Part shown: positions 56,650-64,000 of the stretch, piece by piece
Layout: each line of letters begins with the position of its first letter
Position numbering within the stretch: position 1 is the stretch's first letter
Assembly: GCA_029202445.1 (NCBI GenBank)
Contig: CP119321.1
Coordinates: 434,001 to 498,000, forward strand
Origin: Candidatus Microbacterium phytovorans
GTDB lineage: Bacteria; Actinomycetota; Actinomycetes; Actinomycetales; Microbacteriaceae
Reading direction: 5' to 3'
Length of the DNA: 64,000 bases
Translations under genes and position numbers: made by a program
The notes under the pieces: generated by a model
Databases searched by the model: none
What the model saw: only the letters and a program-made list of their open reading frames with translations
What the model was told of the DNA's origin: nothing

Positions 56650-57961
56650 CGCGGGTGTCCTTCCATGCGGGGGAGTCGTCCGCCCAGGGGCGGGGAGGCG
56701 CGAAGGCGGCGGGGCCGTCGAGGTAGGAGATCGCCGGTGCCGTGGTCGTGAGCGCGTGCTCGCCCACCGTGAAGTGCTGAAGGTGGCTCGCCGCGTCGAA
56801 AGGTCTGTGTTCGGCGACCGGGAGATCCGGTTCGTCGCGGTGTTCGCCGCGGTGTTCGCCGCCGCGCTCGCCTCGGTGCCCGTCGAGCAGTTGGGCTGCC
56901 ATTCGCCGAAGACTCGTGGTCGCCAGCCACGAGCCTCCCTCCTCGGTCTGCCTGTCGATCGCGGTGAGGATCGCGGCGGCGAGGTGATAGCCGGCGCTGT
57001 GGTCGAGGGCCTGGGCCGGCAGCGCCGTAGGGGTGTGACCGTTCGCTGACTCGTGCAGCGCGATTCCGCTCGCTGCTTGCACGAGGCTGTCGAAGCCGCG
57101 CCCACCTGTCTCGCCCCAGGCGCTCACCCGCGCGATGACGATGCCGGGGCGCCGCTCGGCGAGAGCGCTGGGCGAGAGTCCGAACCTCTCCAGGGTGCCG
57201 GGGCGGTACCCCAGCACGATGACGTCTGCGGTCTCGAGCAGGCTGTCGAAGACCGAACGGTCGGGCGCCGTGGCGAGGTCGAGCAACGTCGAACGCTTGC
57301 CGTGGCCCGTGTCGAGGTGCTGCCAGGCGATCTCCGGGAGTCGCGGACTGTCGATGCGGAGGACATCCGCGCCCAGCAGGGCGAGGGTGCGCGTGGCGAC
57401 GGGCCCCGCGAGCACGCGCGTGAGGTCGAGCACGCGGATGCCGCGCAGAGGCGCGCTGGCGTCGCCGACGAGTGCCGCCCGTCGGGGAGACCGGCCGATG
57501 CGGTCGAGGTGCACGAGCGGTTCCTTGCGAAGGCGCGCGTCCTCGGTCTCGGACACCGGGAGCACGGCGACGCAAAGCCCGCCGCTCGCCGCGACGGAGG
57601 CGACAGCCGTCTGCGTCGTCCCCGCAGCGAGTGCCGAGGCGACCTCTGTGGCGGTCGACGAGGAGGGGAGTCGGAGGGCGGCCAGAAGTGCCCGCGCGTG
57701 ATGCGGGTAGGTGGCATGCGTGCGCACCCATCCGTCGCGCGTCGGGAAGAAGGCCGATTCCGGAGCGAAGGCTCGGGGTTGTCGGGCGTCCAGACGGAAC
57801 CAGCGTTCGCTCGAGTAGGCCACGGCGACACGATCGGGGTCTACGTCGGAAGCGGGACGGCCTGCGAGGCGCGCCGCCGCCGCATTCGCTGCGGACACGG
57901 CCGCGACGGCGAGTCCCAGGACGGGAGCGCGTGCTGCACGCAGGGGATTGCCGTCGCTCAT
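56639..57961 (-). CDS. CaiB/BaiF-type CoA-transferase
   Basis: A 440-residue type III CoA-transferase-like protein. LRGIRVLDLTRVLAGPVATRTLALLGADVLRI and GKRSTLLDLATAPDR are family motifs; ADVIVLGYRPGTLERFGLSP and GWGETG-like RVSAWGETG follow. The family moves CoA between carboxylic acids; substrate unknown. An insert near residue 365 carries RGERGGEHRGEHRDEP, from a tandem 12-base repeat. The first 170 residues diverge from typical CaiB. It is transcribed away from the rRNA operon. Confidence 0.85.
   Translation of the reverse strand: MSDGNPLRAARAPVLGLAVAAVSAANAAAARLAGRPASDVDPDRVAVAYSSERWFRLDARQPRAFAPESAFFPTRDGWVRTHATYPHHARALLAALRLPSSSTATEVASALAAGTTQTAVASVAASGGLCVAVLPVSETEDARLRKEPLVHLDRIGRSPRRAALVGDASAPLRGIRVLDLTRVLAGPVATRTLALLGADVLRIDSPRLPEIAWQHLDTGHGKRSTLLDLATAPDRSVFDSLLETADVIVLGYRPGTLERFGLSPSALAERRPGIVIARVSAWGETGGRGFDSLVQAASGIALHESANGHTPTALPAQALDHSAGYHLAAAILTAIDRQTEEGGSWLATTSLRRMAAQLLDGHRGERGGEHRGEHRDEPDLPVAEHRPFDAASHLQHFTVGEHALTTTAPAISYLDGPAAFAPPRPWADDSPAWKDTRDAP
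56837..56860. repeat. Tandem 12-bp repeat inside the CoA-transferase gene
   Basis: GCGGTGTTCGCC twice in a row, in frame. On the coding strand it gives two GEHR units within a His/Glu/Arg-rich loop; copy number could vary between strains by slippage. Confidence 0.75.
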
Positions 57962-58066
57962 GGCCCGACGTTACGCCGCGGCGCGCGGGGCACGGAAGCC
58001 GGATCCTCGAGAATCCGCGGAATTACGGGGTTCTCGCGCGCGACACGCCCGGGATGCGAGCCCGAT

Positions 58067-58095
58067 TTGCCCAAGTGCCAGAACCCACGTAACTT
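58067..58095 (+). promoter_or_regulatory. Possible distal rRNA promoter
   Basis: TTGCCC, 17-base spacer, TAACTT. Weaker than the proximal promoter but correctly spaced. Confidence 0.4.
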
Positions 58096-58281
58096 ATTAC
58101 TTGTTCGCCCCACAGGGAAGAGCGAGAAGGCCGGAAGGCCTCGCCCCCTCAAGCGGAGAACCACCTCCAACCCAAACTCCTCGTAGAGGAAACATGACCT
58201 TCGGGTCTAGGATGGAGTTTCCACCCCGTGGACCGCGGTCGTTGACTGTCTCCGTGGATCTGAAGATCCCGGCGCGTCGAT

Positions 58282-58309
58282 TTGACAGACGGAACGGGAC
58301 GGATAAGAT
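58282..58309 (+). promoter_or_regulatory. Proximal rRNA promoter
   Basis: Consensus -35 TTGACA (58282-58287), 16-base spacer and -10 TAAGAT (58304-58309), about 245 bases before 16S. The best -35/-10 pair in the window. Confidence 0.8.
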
Positions 58310-58552
58310 AGAGAAGTTGCCCTGCGGGGGAGGCTGAGAGGCCGAACAGCAGGAGCATCCGATCCTTGAGAACTCAACAGCGTGCACTTGTCAAATGCCA
58401 AAAAACCTCGATTCAGCTTCGGCTGAATGAGATTCCTTTGGATCAAAGTCCGGCACTTCGGTGTCGGCAACGGATAGTCAGCAATGACATCCCTTTGGTC
58501 AGATCAAACTCGCTGCTTCAGTCAATTTCCGACTGATCGCAGCAACATTTCT

Positions 58553-63560
<5,008 letters not shown>

Positions 63561-63672
63561 ACACACCGTTTTAGGTGCTTGCGTCCACTGAGTGGTTCTC
63601 GATGTACGGTCGAGAACCGCATAACGAAATGATCTTCGTGATCAACGTTGTGCAGACTGAAACATCAATAGT

Positions 63673-63791
63673 GTTTCGGCGGCCATAGCGTGAGGGAAAC
63701 GCCCGGTTACATTCCGAACCCGGAAGCTAAGCCTCACAGCGCCGATGGTACTGCAGGGGGGACCCTGTGGGAGAGTAGGACACCGCCGGAC
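63673..63791 (+). rRNA. rrf: 5S ribosomal RNA
   Basis: About 119 bases, with GTTTCGGCGG at the 5' end complementary to CCGCCGGAC at the 3' end, and the internal CCGAACCCGGAAGCTAAG. It lies about 110 bases after 23S. Confidence 0.95.
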
Positions 63792-63801
63792 TTCTTTCGT
63801 G

Positions 63802-63831
63802 AAATGGCCACCCAAAGTTGGGTGGCCATTT
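63802..63831 (+). terminator. rRNA operon terminator
   Basis: AAATGGCCACCCAA and TTGGGTGGCCATTT form a perfect 14-bp stem with a 2-base loop, right after 5S, followed by CTCGTT. Confidence 0.9.
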
Positions 63832-63861
63832 CTCGTTAACGCGCATGAGAGGACTGCTGCG

Positions 63862-64000
63862 ATGGCAGAAGAAGAGCGACCCCGCCGCGACGATAGGCCG
63901 CGGTACGCCCCTGCCGATAGTGGTTCACGTCGTGGCCGCCCCGACCGCCAGGGCTCGCGAGACTCGAGTCCTCGTGACGGTCAGAAGCGGGATGGCGAGA
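63862..64000 (+). CDS. Start of a charged, disordered protein (truncated by the window)
   Basis: An open frame from ATG 63862 to the window edge (46 codons). It begins MAEEERPRRDDRPRYAPADS and continues rich in Arg, Asp, Gly and Ser, as in low-complexity N-termini of RNA-binding or multi-domain proteins. AGAGGA lies about 10 bases upstream. The family cannot be told from this fragment. Confidence 0.6.
   Translation, partial: MAEEERPRRDDRPRYAPADSGSRRGRPDRQGSRDSSPRDGQKRDGE

Larger units (their letters stand above)
57962..58552 (+). promoter_or_regulatory. Upstream region and leader of the rRNA operon
   Basis: No credible gene. It holds two possible promoters (described separately), a possible further -10 TAGGAT near 58209, and the 5' leader with a boxA-like stretch TTGAGAACTCAACAG at 58366-58380, resembling Gram-positive rrn boxA (TTTGAAAACT). 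The AT-rich part just before 16S probably pairs with the spacer for RNase III processing. Confidence 0.7.

Overview
The window is a contiguous, high-GC chromosomal segment of an actinobacterium, most likely Microbacterium or a close Microbacteriaceae relative. This rests on the base composition, the gene order dapA-rnj-ftsK-pgsA-cinA-clgR-DUF3046-recA-recX-miaB-miaA-dapF-hflX-lexA, an actinobacterial SOS box, and a 16S-23S-5S operon with no spacer tRNA whose 16S variable regions look Microbacterium-like. It reads as core genome: I see no insertion sequence, prophage, CRISPR array or tRNA gene.

Layout. 1-1.8 kb: epimerase fragment, OsmC and a membrane thioredoxin-like protein, all leftward. 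1.9-5 kb: thyA-folA, an SDR and dapA. 5.1-11.3 kb: RNase J, a GNAT, FtsK, PgsA and CinA. 11.4-16.5 kb: ClgR, DUF3046, RecA, RecX, MiaB and MiaA. 16.5-22.1 kb: GNAT, DapF, a leftward rRNA methyltransferase, HflX and a leftward S9 peptidase. 22.2-25.6 kb: metF-metE behind a structured leader. 25.7-27 kb: lexA divergent from a LysM protein that resembles the SOS division suppressors YneA/DivS/Rv2719c. 27-31 kb: hisC, hisB, hisH, hisA and SseB. 31-34 kb: DUF1844, infC-rpmI-rplT and a SpoU methyltransferase. 34.1-37.6 kb: a glutamate-type ABC importer. 37.6-44.6 kb: pheST, an ABC exporter pair and an NAD-binding protein. 44.6-52.7 kb: argCJBDF, a membrane acyltransferase and argH. 52.7-58 kb: SatD with a DUF3307-like partner, tyrS, DUF4184, a HEAT protein and a CoA-transferase. 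58-63.8 kb: rRNA operon. 63.86 kb on: start of a charged, disordered protein.

How it works together. DNA repair and its control lie close together: recA and lexA-LysM carry SOS-type operators, with RecX, ClgR and FtsK nearby. Amino-acid synthesis is grouped by pathway (Lys, Met, His, Arg). Genes inside operons overlap by ATGA, GTGA or TGATG, indicating translational coupling. About twenty genes carry a TANNNT -10 hexamer only 5-8 bases before the start codon, which points to widespread leaderless transcription.

The most interesting element is ahead of argC: a leaderless 24-codon reading frame ending [10 protein letters not shown], then a strong hairpin and alternative pairings. It looks like an arginine-sensing attenuator, and no argR lies in the gene's usual place between argF and argH. 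Other points are a probable AUC start for infC, two palindromic operators over the satD -10, an unexplained metF leader and an over-represented GGATGCC heptamer.
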